A DNA stretch of 64,000 bases. It comes from Steroidobacteraceae bacterium (lineage in GTDB: Bacteria > Pseudomonadota > Gammaproteobacteria > Steroidobacterales > Steroidobacteraceae). Positions 33,891 to 43,903 of this stretch are shown piece by piece. The stretch's first letter is position 1. Each line of letters opens with the position of its first letter. Made by a program: the position numbers and the translations under genes. Under the pieces are notes generated by a model, which saw only the letters and a list, made by a program, of their open reading frames with translations, had not been told where the DNA came from and did not search any database. The stretch is taken from positions 1 to 64,000 of the forward strand of contig JAFMJH010000001.1 in NCBI GenBank assembly GCA_017853555.1, given 5' to 3'.

Positions 33891-33983
33891 GTTTCATCAC
33901 CCGCCGACCCGCTGGTCGGCCGCAGACCCGTGCAGCCGTGCTTGGCAACCCCGCCCGGGTGTTAACGTGCCGCATCGCCGCGC

Positions 33984-35702
33984 ATGAGGAAGTCCGCGAT
34001 GTCCACCGATCAGATCACTCGACACTTTGCCACCATCGAGTCCGGACGCTGGGGAGCACGACAAGTGCACTATCGTCGTGTCGGCTCGGGCCCCGTCGTG
34101 ATCTGCTTTCACCAATCACCCTTGAGCTCGCGCGACATGCTCGCGACCATGGAGCGCTGGAAGTCGCACTTCACCTGCATCGCACCGGATTCACCGGGTT
34201 TCGGTTTGTCGGACCCGCTCGGCGTCGCGAACGCGGAGATGCGCGACTTCGCCGACGCGGCGATCGAATTCATGGACGCGATCGGCGTCGAACGAGCTGC
34301 GGTCTACGGCTTCCACACCGGCGCGATGATTTCGGCTGCGGTTGCCGCGGCATATCCCGAACGTATCGTGTGCGCGGCCGCCAATGGCTACGTGATGCTC
34401 AATGAAGACGAGCGCGCCGACATCGTCGCGCATTATCTGCCCGAACTGAAGCCGAGCTGGGACGGCGCTCATCTGACGTGGTTGTGGGCGCGCATGCGCG
34501 AGCAATTGATTTTCTTTCCGTGGTATCGCAAATCGCTCGCCGATCGCATGTATTTCGATTTGCCGCCACCCGATGCGCTGCACGCCGGCTTGCTCGATTT
34601 CATGCGCTCGGGCGATCACTACCGCGTCGGCTATCGCGCCGCCTTCACCATGCGCTCGGACCTCGCGTTGCGCGAAACCAAAGTGCCGATACTCGTCACC
34701 GCCGCGGCGACCGACGTGCTCGCGAACCAGTTGCCGCGCATCCGTCGGGCGGCTTCCTGCGTGACGGTGCAAATCGGTGGCGACACTCAGGACACGCTCG
34801 ATCTGTGCCGCGACTACATCAAGCGTCACAAACCACCCAAAGCGCCTCGCATCGCCCCGACCAAACCCTTGCCCGGAAAACTTTGGAGCGATTACGTCAC
34901 GCTGCCCAAAGGCCAGTTGCGCGTACGTCGCAACGACGATGCGCAAGGCCGGCCCGTCATCGTGCAGCACGATGCGGCAGGATCGTCCGAAACCGTGCTC
35001 GCACTGGCCAGCGGCTTCATCGGCAAACGACCGGTCATCGCCATCAACCTGCCCGGCCACGGCGAATCCGACAACGTGATGCCGCGCGGCAAAGTCACGG
35101 TGACCGCGTACGCGAAATCCCTCGATGCCGCGCTCGGCGCAATGGGCATCAAAGAGGCCGACTTCATCGGCGTATGGGGTGGCGGACTCGTCGGTCTCGA
35201 GCTCGCGAGCATCGCGCCGCGACGCATCCGTCAACTCGTCATGGCCGACGTGCTGTATCACGACGAGACGCTGCGCCAACAATTGCGCAAGCACTACACT
35301 CCCGACATTCGTCCGAACTGGTATGGCGGACATCTGCTCGAAGCCTGGTACCTGATGCGCGACCAGGGTCTCTTCTGGCCATGGTATGAACAAAATCGCA
35401 AAGGCGCGCTGCGCAAAGAACCGCACGTGGATCCGGTGATGATCCAGCAACGGGTGTTCGAATTGTTCCGCTCGGAAGGGATGTGGCGTCACGCGTATCA
35501 AGCGCACTTCAGCTACCCGCTCGCGCGGCGACTTTCGCAAAGCAAAGTGCCGCTCATGTTCGCGGCGCCGCTCTGGGATCCTCAGTACGAAGCCTCGCAA
35601 GCCGCAGCGCGCGATTTCCCCCGCGCACCGTTCGTCGAGCTGCCCGACGAACCATCGCGCTGGGCACGCACGCTGCTCCCTCTTTTGAACGGAGAACGCT
35701 GA
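33984..35702 (+). CDS. Tandem two-domain alpha/beta-hydrolase-fold protein
   Basis: Two alpha/beta hydrolase-like halves: CFHQSPLSSRDML...VYGFHTGAMISAAVAAAYPERI and AINLPGHGESD...FIGVWGGGLVGLELASIAPRRI. Confidence 0.85.
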   Translation: MRKSAMSTDQITRHFATIESGRWGARQVHYRRVGSGPVVICFHQSPLSSRDMLATMERWKSHFTCIAPDSPGFGLSDPLGVANAEMRDFADAAIEFMDAIGVERAAVYGFHTGAMISAAVAAAYPERIVCAAANGYVMLNEDERADIVAHYLPELKPSWDGAHLTWLWARMREQLIFFPWYRKSLADRMYFDLPPPDALHAGLLDFMRSGDHYRVGYRAAFTMRSDLALRETKVPILVTAAATDVLANQLPRIRRAASCVTVQIGGDTQDTLDLCRDYIKRHKPPKAPRIAPTKPLPGKLWSDYVTLPKGQLRVRRNDDAQGRPVIVQHDAAGSSETVLALASGFIGKRPVIAINLPGHGESDNVMPRGKVTVTAYAKSLDAALGAMGIKEADFIGVWGGGLVGLELASIAPRRIRQLVMADVLYHDETLRQQLRKHYTPDIRPNWYGGHLLEAWYLMRDQGLFWPWYEQNRKGALRKEPHVDPVMIQQRVFELFRSEGMWRHAYQAHFSYPLARRLSQSKVPLMFAAPLWDPQYEASQAAARDFPRAPFVELPDEPSRWARTLLPLLNGER

Positions 35703-35704
35703 TC

Positions 35705-36601
35705 ATGTCGTGGACTTCACTGCGCAAGACGATCGTGCCAGTTCTCACCCTCGTCGCGCTCGCGTCGCCGACCTTCGCAACGGCGCAAACGGCACTGCCG
35801 CCACAGATCGAAGGACACGAACTCACGCAGATCGGCCCGGGTTACTACACGTTCCGCAACAAGGGACTGCGCAACGTCTTTCTCGTCACCAGCGCCGGCG
35901 TCATCGCCACCGATCCGATCGAACCCGAAACGGCACGCCTGATGCGCGAAGAGATTCGCAAGATCACGCCGCTGCCGGTCAAATACGTGGTCTACAGCCA
36001 TCAGCATTGGGATCACGTGCGTGGCGGCCGCATCTTCAAAGACGAGGGCGCGATCTTCGTCTCGCACGAAAACTGCGTGCCCCACTTTCGCGACCTGCCC
36101 GACCCCGAGATCGTCATGCCCGACCAGACCTTTTCGGGCGATCGATATTTCTTGAAGCTCGGCGAGCGCACGCTGAAGCTGCGGTATCTCGGCACGAATC
36201 ACGGCGACTGCCTCATCGTCATGACGCCGGACCACGTCAACGTGCCGTTCATCGTCGACCTCGCCACGGCGGGAGGCATGCCCTTGCCGTTCATCGCCGA
36301 TTATTCACTGCACAACTGGGTGCGCAGCCTGCGCGAACTCGAAAGCTGGGACTTCGAGCAATACGTCGGTGGTCACGGCGTTGCACTCGCGCCAAAGAAT
36401 CGAATCGCCGAACGACGCGAATACATCGAAGCACTGCTCATCGAAACCAAACGCGAACTCGATGCCGGTACGCCGCTCGCGAACATTCCCGACGCCGTCG
36501 CGGCGCGCCTGCAAGGTCGCTTCGCGCACCTGCGCGGCTTCAACGGCATCGTGCGCGACAACGTACGCCGCACGATCACCTATTACGGGATGGGCTGGTG
36601 A
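35705..36601 (+). CDS. MBL-fold metallo-hydrolase with signal peptide
   Basis: Signal peptide ending ASPTFATAQ; metal motif YSHQHWDHVRG (HxHxDH variant HQHWDH); LGTNHGDCLIVM. Confidence 0.9.
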   Translation: MSWTSLRKTIVPVLTLVALASPTFATAQTALPPQIEGHELTQIGPGYYTFRNKGLRNVFLVTSAGVIATDPIEPETARLMREEIRKITPLPVKYVVYSHQHWDHVRGGRIFKDEGAIFVSHENCVPHFRDLPDPEIVMPDQTFSGDRYFLKLGERTLKLRYLGTNHGDCLIVMTPDHVNVPFIVDLATAGGMPLPFIADYSLHNWVRSLRELESWDFEQYVGGHGVALAPKNRIAERREYIEALLIETKRELDAGTPLANIPDAVAARLQGRFAHLRGFNGIVRDNVRRTITYYGMGW

Positions 36602-37179
36602 AGCGGTTGTGCGTGTTCTGCGGCGCCAACGTGGGCCGCAACCCGGCCTACCGCGACGCGGCAGTCGCGCTCGGCGAGGAACTCGCGGCGCGGGACATCG
36701 GCCTCGTATACGGCGGGGCGTCGGTAGGACTCATGGGCGTCGTCGCCGATGCGGCGCGTGCACGCGGCGCCGAGGTGATCGGCGTGATTCCGCAAGCGCT
36801 GGTCGCGCGCGAGCTGGCGCATGGCGGGTTGCGCGACCTGCGCGTCGTCGGTTCGATGCATGAACGCAAAGCGACCATGGCCGAGTTGTCGGACGGCTTC
36901 ATCGCGTTGCCCGGCGGCATCGGCACGCTCGAAGAATTGTTCGAAGTCTGGACCTGGAGTCATCTCGGATTGCACGCCAAGCCCTGCGCCTTGCTCGACG
37001 TCGCGGGCTTCTATTCGGGTTTGGCGAGCTTCCTCGATCACGTGCACGCCGAAGAATTCCTGCGCCCGGGCGTACGTGAAATGCTGCTCGTCGAACGCGA
37101 ACCCGGTCCATTGATCGACGCCATGCACGCCTGGCGCGCACCGCCCACACCGCAATATCTCACCCGCGCGCAAACCTGA
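36598..37179 (+). CDS. LOG family protein (TIGR00730-type Rossmann fold)
   Basis: GTG start overlaps the previous TGA. VYGGASVGLMGVVADAARARGAEVIGVIP, MHERKATMAELSDGFIALPGGIGTLEELFEVWTWSHLG. Confidence 0.94.
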   Translation: MKRLCVFCGANVGRNPAYRDAAVALGEELAARDIGLVYGGASVGLMGVVADAARARGAEVIGVIPQALVARELAHGGLRDLRVVGSMHERKATMAELSDGFIALPGGIGTLEELFEVWTWSHLGLHAKPCALLDVAGFYSGLASFLDHVHAEEFLRPGVREMLLVEREPGPLIDAMHAWRAPPTPQYLTRAQT

Positions 37180-37197
37180 GAGGCTGCGCGCAGCGGA

Positions 37198-37665
37198 TCA
37201 AAGATGCTGGTTGATTTCCGAATAGACGCCATTCGGATCGAACATCGACATCGAGCGCAGGTGAATCACGCTCTGGCCGTCGTGCGACGGCACGGTCCAG
37301 TCGGTCGGTGGCATCGAAATCGTGGCGCCCGCGGCGACCGCACGCGCATGCACGGCGCGTACGTCGTCACACTGCACGACCAGAATCGCCTCGCCCATTC
37401 GCACCTTCGTGCGCTGCGAGGGAACAGCCGTATCGAACGGCGCGTTCACGTATTGCAAAAAGCCCACCATGCCGATGCGCGGATCGTCGGCTTTGAGCAG
37501 CACCAATTCGACCGGTTCATCCGCCGGCCCCACGGGCGGAAAGCCCGCTTTGGCGATCAGCGAGTGATCGTAGAAGCGCGTCCAGCCGAAGACGGTTTCA
37601 TAGAACGCAGCGGCACGCCGCGCGTCCGGAACGATGAAAGTCGTACGTCGCAAAATCGAAGACAT
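37198..37665 (-). CDS. VOC (glyoxalase/bleomycin resistance) family protein
   Basis: MSSILRRTTFIVPDARRAAAFYETVFGW...AAGATISMPPTDW...MFDPNGVYSEI. Confidence 0.88.
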   Translation of the reverse strand: MSSILRRTTFIVPDARRAAAFYETVFGWTRFYDHSLIAKAGFPPVGPADEPVELVLLKADDPRIGMVGFLQYVNAPFDTAVPSQRTKVRMGEAILVVQCDDVRAVHARAVAAGATISMPPTDWTVPSHDGQSVIHLRSMSMFDPNGVYSEINQHL

Positions 37666-37667
37666 GA

Positions 37668-38741
37668 TCAGTTCTCCCTGGGACGCATTGCGCGCCGTTC
37701 TGCATTCCATTCGCGCCAGACCGTCATGATCACCGCCAGCACCACCGGCCCGATGAACAAGCCGACGAGGCCGAATGCGGCCAAACCACCCAGCACGCCG
37801 AACAACACCAACAAAAACGGAATCTGAGTTGCGCCGCTGATGACGAGCGGTCGAACCACGTTGTCGATCCAGCTCACCGCCGTCGCACCCCAGATGAACA
37901 AGCCTGCTGCCGCGACGGGGTCGCCGTTCAAGAACAGCCACAAACTGGCACCACTCCACATGAAAGGAATGGCGAACGGGATCAAACCGACCAGGAACGT
38001 CAACGCTGCGAACAAGACGGGCGCGGGCAGGCCCGCCACCCAGTAACCGAGCCCCGCGAGCGTGGCCTGAGCGAGCGCGGCGAGCACGAGCCCGTACACG
38101 ACCGCTTTGACCGTACCGCCGACGGCCGAAAGATAGTGTTCCACGCGTACTTCGCCAAAGAAACGCTGCAAGGCATGATTGACCTGCACGGTTACCTCGT
38201 CGCCATCGCGATACATGAAGAACAAGGAGATCAAGGCCAACACCAGTTTCGTGATGTTGCGACCGACGCCACCGAACACCGCCGTCAACTGCCCCGAGGA
38301 CTGATCGAAGAAGGACTTCACGGCCAGATCGATCGAGCCGGGATCGCGCGCGATCTGCTCCAGCCAGCTCTGCAATTTCGGACCGACCAAGGGCAGGTTG
38401 CGAACATAGTCCGGCAGCACGACATTCGCCAGCGCAGGTCCGAGTTCACGATAGAAGGGCAGCGCTTCGGTCTTGATCAGAATGGCCAACCAAAACAACG
38501 GCAAGATGATCGCCGCGCTGAGCAGCAAGGTCATGACGAGCGCCGCGGGCACGCGACGTCCGCCGAACTGGCGCACCAGCCATTCGTGCACGGGCCAGGT
38601 GACGTACGCAAGTATGCCGGCCCAGATCACCGGTACGATGAAGGGCTGCAGCACCTGGAAGGCGAGCAACACCAACACCGCCACCAGTGCCACGACCGTC
38701 AGTCTGCGCAACCACTGCGCCATCAACAGTTCTTCGCTCAC
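37668..38741 (-). CDS. AI-2E family transporter
   Basis: VLQPFIVPVIWAGILAYVTWPVHEWLVRQFGGRR; multi-TM; PEXG-like C-terminal region. Confidence 0.88.
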   Translation of the reverse strand: MSEELLMAQWLRRLTVVALVAVLVLLAFQVLQPFIVPVIWAGILAYVTWPVHEWLVRQFGGRRVPAALVMTLLLSAAIILPLFWLAILIKTEALPFYRELGPALANVVLPDYVRNLPLVGPKLQSWLEQIARDPGSIDLAVKSFFDQSSGQLTAVFGGVGRNITKLVLALISLFFMYRDGDEVTVQVNHALQRFFGEVRVEHYLSAVGGTVKAVVYGLVLAALAQATLAGLGYWVAGLPAPVLFAALTFLVGLIPFAIPFMWSGASLWLFLNGDPVAAAGLFIWGATAVSWIDNVVRPLVISGATQIPFLLVLFGVLGGLAAFGLVGLFIGPVVLAVIMTVWREWNAERRAMRPREN

Positions 38742-39337
38742 TTGCGATCCTCACCGGTTACCACCACGAACAACAACAAACACGACTCCGACCAGCGATT
38801 CACCCACGTGTGCAAATTCCCGCCTTGCACCAACGTATCGCCGGCTTCCAGAACGATCTCGCGATCCGGCAAGACGAAGGCGATGCGTCCGGCGAGAATC
38901 GCCATGTAGTCGAGCGTCTGATTGCGGTGCATCGGGATAGCGGGAGCGCGTTCGCCACCGGGGATCTCGGCCACGTAGAAGCTGGTGCCGGAGAATCCTT
39001 CGCGATAGGCGTTTGCGGCCGTTGCGCCCGCGTCGACCGTCAATGGCAACGACACCGGCAGGCCGGAAGATTCCCACAATCGCGAAATCCGCGTGCCGTT
39101 GAGCTCAAAGGCATTGGCGGGCTCACCATCGGCGATCACCCGCGGTCGACCTTCGGCATCCACGCTCGTGACCACTCGACGCAATCGCCGCCAACGATCA
39201 CGAATCACGGGGGCTGCCGCGGCCGGGGTTGCGGCAATGGCGCTTGCGGCGCACAACAACGCGCGGCGGGACAAGGCGGCGCAACGACTCACGGGGCGAC
39301 TCCGTGCCGGTGTACGGCATGAGAACGAAGCGTGCAT
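38738..39337 (-). CDS. Cupin-domain protein with N-terminal signal sequence
   Basis: SRRALLCAASAIAATPAAAAP signal; AIPMHRNQTLDYMAILAGRIAFVLPDREIVLEAGDTLVQGGNLHTWVN cupin. Confidence 0.82.
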   Translation of the reverse strand: MHASFSCRTPARSRPVSRCAALSRRALLCAASAIAATPAAAAPVIRDRWRRLRRVVTSVDAEGRPRVIADGEPANAFELNGTRISRLWESSGLPVSLPLTVDAGATAANAYREGFSGTSFYVAEIPGGERAPAIPMHRNQTLDYMAILAGRIAFVLPDREIVLEAGDTLVQGGNLHTWVNRWSESCLLLFVVVTGEDRK

Positions 39338-39367
39338 TCTCGCAGGGATTCGTGACAACGTCATACA

Positions 39368-39922
39368 ATGCCGGACATGAATCGCCGACCGCTGCTCGCC
39401 CGCATCCGCTTTTCGGTCCTGACCGTTATCTTTGGAACGCTGCTCGGCGCGTTGCCGGCGCTTGCTGCCGACGCAAATCCTCCGATGCGCGCCAGCGCAC
39501 CGGCCGCCACGCCCCTGTCGGCGCCGGCTTTCAAAGAGGTGTTGGCCAAGCAACGCGGCAAAGTCGTGTTGCTGAATTTGTGGGGCACGTGGTGCGTGCC
39601 CTGCCTGCGCGAAATTCCCGATCTGGTCGCCGTCGAAAACGAACTCGGTCCACGCGGCATGGTACTGCTCGGCGTGGCGATGGACGAAGCGGCGACGCTG
39701 CAATCGACGGTCGAGCCGTTCCGCCTGAAGTTTTTCCCGCAATTCCGCACTTGGGTGCGCGGCGAGCCGGACATGGATACGTTGGTGAGCGTCGTCGATC
39801 CCGCCTGGAACGAAATCCTGCCCACGAGCTATCTCATCGACCGCAACGGCAAAGTGATCAAAAAAATACAGGGCAAGAAGACGCGCGAAGAATTTCGTGC
39901 GCTGGTCGACGCCGCGCTCTGA
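39368..39922 (+). CDS. TlpA-like thioredoxin-family protein
   Basis: Signal peptide; LLNLWGTWCVPCLREIPDL (WCVPC) redox motif; TSYLIDRNGKVIKKIQG. Confidence 0.92.
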   Translation: MPDMNRRPLLARIRFSVLTVIFGTLLGALPALAADANPPMRASAPAATPLSAPAFKEVLAKQRGKVVLLNLWGTWCVPCLREIPDLVAVENELGPRGMVLLGVAMDEAATLQSTVEPFRLKFFPQFRTWVRGEPDMDTLVSVVDPAWNEILPTSYLIDRNGKVIKKIQGKKTREEFRALVDAAL

Positions 39923-39923
39923 T

Positions 39924-40805
39924 TCAGTCTTTCGACCAGGCCACGATGGACGCGGCGACGGCTGCCGGATCTTCGTGGTGCATCATGTGACCGAGCCCGG
40001 CGAGCGTGACGAGCGTCGTTGCCGGAAAAGCGCTCGCCAACGAAGCGGCATCACCATCGGCCTGCAAGCGCTGCAGATATTCCGACTCCGCAGCCAGCAC
40101 CAGCAAGGCAGGCGCCGTCACTCGACGCCAGCACGCCTCGGCTTCTTCGCGCCGATACAGCGTGGGGTTGACCAGACGGTGCCAGGGATCAAAACGCAAC
40201 TCCACCGCACCGTCGTCGCCATCGCGCGTCCAGGCACGCGCGATGAAGCTCGCCCGCTCGGACGTCAGACGCGCATTGCGTTGCCGCAACTTGCCCGCCA
40301 GCGCTTCGACCGATGCGTAGCGGCCTTCGCGCGGCGCGAGGCGCAATTGCTGCAACCATTCGGCATAGCGTTGCGGCGCTTGCGTGGCGGGGGTGCGTCG
40401 CAGCCCGAAGCCCTCGAGCGAAATCAGCCGCTCGACGCGCTCGGGGCGGATACCGGCGTACATGCTCACCACGTTGCCGCCCAGGCTGTGCCCGAGCAGA
40501 CGCACCGGTTGTGCCGGCTCGAGCAACTCGAGCAGCGCATCGAGATCGGCAAAGTAATCGGGGAACCAGTAGGGCTGCGCCATACCTTCGCTCGCGCCGA
40601 AGCCGCGCAAGTCGGGCGCGATGAAGCGCCAATCGCGCGGCAACGCGTCGACCAGAAACTGGAAGGTGGCCGCGCAGTCTTGAAAGCCGTGCAGCAAAAA
40701 CCACGTTTGCGCCGCATCGTGCTCGGGACCCCAGTGCAAGACGTGCTGGCGCAGGCCGCGCAGCGTCACGAACGTCGAACGCGGCGTTACCTCGGCGCGA
40801 TACAT
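39924..40805 (-). CDS. Alpha/beta hydrolase
   Basis: LLHGFQDCAATF, GHSLGGN nucleophile elbow, LAGLGHMMHHE. Confidence 0.9.
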   Translation of the reverse strand: MYRAEVTPRSTFVTLRGLRQHVLHWGPEHDAAQTWFLLHGFQDCAATFQFLVDALPRDWRFIAPDLRGFGASEGMAQPYWFPDYFADLDALLELLEPAQPVRLLGHSLGGNVVSMYAGIRPERVERLISLEGFGLRRTPATQAPQRYAEWLQQLRLAPREGRYASVEALAGKLRQRNARLTSERASFIARAWTRDGDDGAVELRFDPWHRLVNPTLYRREEAEACWRRVTAPALLVLAAESEYLQRLQADGDAASLASAFPATTLVTLAGLGHMMHHEDPAAVAASIVAWSKD

Positions 40806-42328
40806 CAGGTACCGAGAAACATCCGGTAGGCGGGATTGTTCGTCTCGTCGGTCCACGGATACTGGAGTTCGGTCAAATGCGCCGAAAACGCCGCGTGACT
40901 TGCGGCCGGCACCTGGATGCCGACGAGCACGCGACCGTAATCCGAGCCGTGATTGCGGTAGTGGAACAACGAGATGTTCCAACGGCCGCCGACGGCCTCT
41001 AGAAAGCGCGCCAATGCACCCGGTCGTTCCGGAAACTCGAAACGCAACAGCAATTCGTCACTCAAGCCTCGCGCATGACCACCGACCATGTAACGCACGT
41101 GCAGTTTCGACAACTCGTTGTCGGTCATGTCGACGACCGGGTAGCCCGCGGTACGCAAGGCGGAAATCACCGCCTCGCGATCGGCCACGCCGTCGTTGAG
41201 CGCAAAGCCCACGAAAATCCGCGCCACGGTGCCGGCCTCGTAGCGGTAATTGAATTCGGTGACGGCTCGGCGTCCGAGCACGCTGCAAAAACGCAGGAAG
41301 CTGCCCGGCTGTTCCGGAATCTCGACGGCCAGCAACGCCTCGCGGTGTGCGCCGATCTCGGCGCGCTCGGCCACGTGCCGCAAGCGATCGAAATTCATGT
41401 TCGCGCCGCAGTTGATGGCGACGAATCGACGTCCGCTGCACGCTTCACGCGCCACGTATTTTTTGATCGCGGCCACGGCGAGTGCGCCCGCCGGCTCGAC
41501 GATCGAACGCGTGTCTTCGAAGATATCCTGGATGCCGGCGCACATCTCGTCCGTCGTCACGAGCATCATTTCGTCGACGCAGGTGCTCGCGATCCGGAAA
41601 GTCTCTTCGCCGACGCGACGCACGGCGACACCATCGGCGAACATCCCGACCCGATCGAGCGCGACGCGATGGCCTTTCTGCAACGAATCGTGCATCGCCG
41701 TCGAGTCGGCGGCATTCACGCCGATGATGCGGATCTGCGGATGCAGATATTTGAGGTAGACCGCGATGCCGGCGATCAAGCCGCCGCCGCCCACCGGCAC
41801 GAAGACCGCATCCACGTCGCCTTTGGTTTGTTGAGCGATTTCCAGACCGATGGTGCCTTGGCCCGCGATCACGTCCGGATCGTCGAAAGGATGCACGAAC
41901 ACCAGGTTGCGCTCGCCGGCGAGTCGCGTGGCGTACTCGAACGCGCTGTCGTAGTCGTCGCCGTGCAGAATCGCTTCGCCGCCGAGATCGATGACCGCTT
42001 TAACTTTGATGCGCGGCGTCGTTTGCGGCATGACGATCACCGCCGGGATGCCGCGACGCCCCGCCGCGAGCGCAACGCCTTGCGCGTGATTGCCGGCCGA
42101 CGCGCAAATCACGCCGCGCGCGGCTGCTTCATCGGACAGATTCGCGATCTTGTTGTACGCGCCACGGAGTTTGAACGAGAACACCGGCTGCAGGTCTTCG
42201 CGCTTGAGCAACACCGTGTTGCCCAAGCGGCGCGACAGGCGCCGCGCTTCTTCGAGCGGCGACTCGATCGCCACGTCGTGCACGCGCGCGCGCAGGATCC
42301 GTTCGATGTATTGCGGTGGCGCCATCAT
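40805..42328 (-). CDS. ilvA: Threonine ammonia-lyase, biosynthetic
   Basis: KREDLQPVFSFKLRGAYNKI (PLP Lys), SAGNHAQGVALAA, GGGGLIAGIA; two ACT-like regions at the C-terminus. Confidence 0.95.
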   Translation of the reverse strand: MMAPPQYIERILRARVHDVAIESPLEEARRLSRRLGNTVLLKREDLQPVFSFKLRGAYNKIANLSDEAAARGVICASAGNHAQGVALAAGRRGIPAVIVMPQTTPRIKVKAVIDLGGEAILHGDDYDSAFEYATRLAGERNLVFVHPFDDPDVIAGQGTIGLEIAQQTKGDVDAVFVPVGGGGLIAGIAVYLKYLHPQIRIIGVNAADSTAMHDSLQKGHRVALDRVGMFADGVAVRRVGEETFRIASTCVDEMMLVTTDEMCAGIQDIFEDTRSIVEPAGALAVAAIKKYVAREACSGRRFVAINCGANMNFDRLRHVAERAEIGAHREALLAVEIPEQPGSFLRFCSVLGRRAVTEFNYRYEAGTVARIFVGFALNDGVADREAVISALRTAGYPVVDMTDNELSKLHVRYMVGGHARGLSDELLLRFEFPERPGALARFLEAVGGRWNISLFHYRNHGSDYGRVLVGIQVPAASHAAFSAHLTELQYPWTDETNNPAYRMFLGT

Positions 42329-42350
42329 GAGTTCCGCGGCGCCCGCAGCG

Positions 42351-42659
42351 TCAGGCGTCTGGCGTGGCCTTCACGGTGTCGCGTGCAAACGCACCGAACA
42401 CGCGTTGCACGAAGGCGTCGCGCTCGGCCTTCGATCGGGCTTGCATCGCTTCGGAAGGTACGTACTGCTCGATCAACTCCGGCGTCACCACGCCTTTTTC
42501 GGCAAGCAGTGCCTCGATGATGCGCGTGCGTTCTTTCTGCACCCACAACTCGGCACCGAGTTCGAGCGTCACCGCGATCAGATTGTCGATCGCCGGGTTG
42601 TCGAAGAACGCGGGCTCCGGCGCCGGAACGGGGACGGCGGATTTTCGGTTGTCGCTCAT
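42351..42659 (-). CDS. Small hypothetical protein
   Basis: Intact 102 aa ORF between ilvA and the divergent MFS gene; helical composition. Confidence 0.6.
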   Translation of the reverse strand: MSDNRKSAVPVPAPEPAFFDNPAIDNLIAVTLELGAELWVQKERTRIIEALLAEKGVVTPELIEQYVPSEAMQARSKAERDAFVQRVFGAFARDTVKATPDA

Positions 42660-42724
42660 GGTGCGTCTAGCATAGCGAACGGCGGCACCGCAGAATACCC
42701 GCCCCGCGGCGACCGCGAGCTTCG

Positions 42725-43903
42725 ATGCGCAACGTTTGGCTACTCACCCTCGCCCAGGCATTCGCGGCCTGCGGCACCATCATGCTCGTGACCTTCGGCG
42801 GCATCGTCGGCACGGAGCTCGCGCCCAGCGCCGTCCTGGCGACGCTGCCGGTTTCGATTTCGATCTTCGGCGTCGCCTCGACCTCGCTCCCGGCGGCGCT
42901 GTTGATGCAGCGCATCGGCCGCAAAAGAGCCTTCGTGGGCAGCGCCTTGATCGCCGCCCTCGCGGCGCTCGGCATGGCCGCGAGCATCGCGCTGCATAAT
43001 TTTTGGACCTTCTGCGCCTCGGCCTATTTCATCGGCGCCAACATGGCCTTCGTGCAGCAATATCGATTCGCAGCCGTCGAGTTCGTCGCGCCAGCGCTCG
43101 CCGGGCGCGCGGTGTCGACCGTGATGCTCGGTACGCTGGCCGCCGCGCTGGTCGGGCCGTTCCTCGGTCAGACCGTCGCACATGTCGGCGACTGGCCGGA
43201 GTTCACGGCCACCTACGTCGCGCTGTCGGCGCTCTGCGTGACGGCATCATTGATCCTCACTCGTCTGCCCGACGTGGTGCCGCCGCCGCGCAGTGACTCG
43301 CCGGCCGAAGGTCGATCGCTCTCGACATTGCTGCGCGTGCCGGATTTTCGTCTCGCGGTGTTGTGCGGCCTCGCTTCATATGCCGTGATGAGTTTCATCA
43401 TGACGGCAACGCCGCTCAGCATGCACGTGCATGACGGCTTCGCGACCGCGGATACCACGCGCGTCATCACCGCACATCTGCTCGGCATGTACCTGCCCTC
43501 GCTCGCCGCACCACTGCTCGTACGCGTGCTCGGCGTCAGAGCGATGATGTTGCTCGGCGTCGCCGCGAATCTGGCATGCGTCGCCATCAGCGCCATGTTG
43601 GGACACGCGTTCGTCCATTACTTCGTCGGCCTCGTGCTGCTCGGGCTCGGCTGGAATCTGATGTTCGTCGCGGCGACGACGTTGTTGACGTCGACCTACA
43701 CGCCGCAAGAACGCTTTCGTGCGCAAGGCTTCAATGATCTCGTCGTGTTCGGCTCGCAAGCGACCGCGTCGTTGCTCGCCGGCACGGCGATCGAAACGCT
43801 GGGCTGGGAGTCGCTGAACATCGCAACCCTGCCGTTGCTCGCACTCGTCATTTGGGCCATAGTCAGTCGCTCGTTTTCGAAGTTTTCATCGGGGGAAGCA
43901 TGA
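42725..43903 (+). CDS. MFS transporter
   Basis: About 12 hydrophobic segments; LLMQRIGRKRAFVGSALIAALAALG. Confidence 0.9.
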   Translation: MRNVWLLTLAQAFAACGTIMLVTFGGIVGTELAPSAVLATLPVSISIFGVASTSLPAALLMQRIGRKRAFVGSALIAALAALGMAASIALHNFWTFCASAYFIGANMAFVQQYRFAAVEFVAPALAGRAVSTVMLGTLAAALVGPFLGQTVAHVGDWPEFTATYVALSALCVTASLILTRLPDVVPPPRSDSPAEGRSLSTLLRVPDFRLAVLCGLASYAVMSFIMTATPLSMHVHDGFATADTTRVITAHLLGMYLPSLAAPLLVRVLGVRAMMLLGVAANLACVAISAMLGHAFVHYFVGLVLLGLGWNLMFVAATTLLTSTYTPQERFRAQGFNDLVVFGSQATASLLAGTAIETLGWESLNIATLPLLALVIWAIVSRSFSKFSSGEA

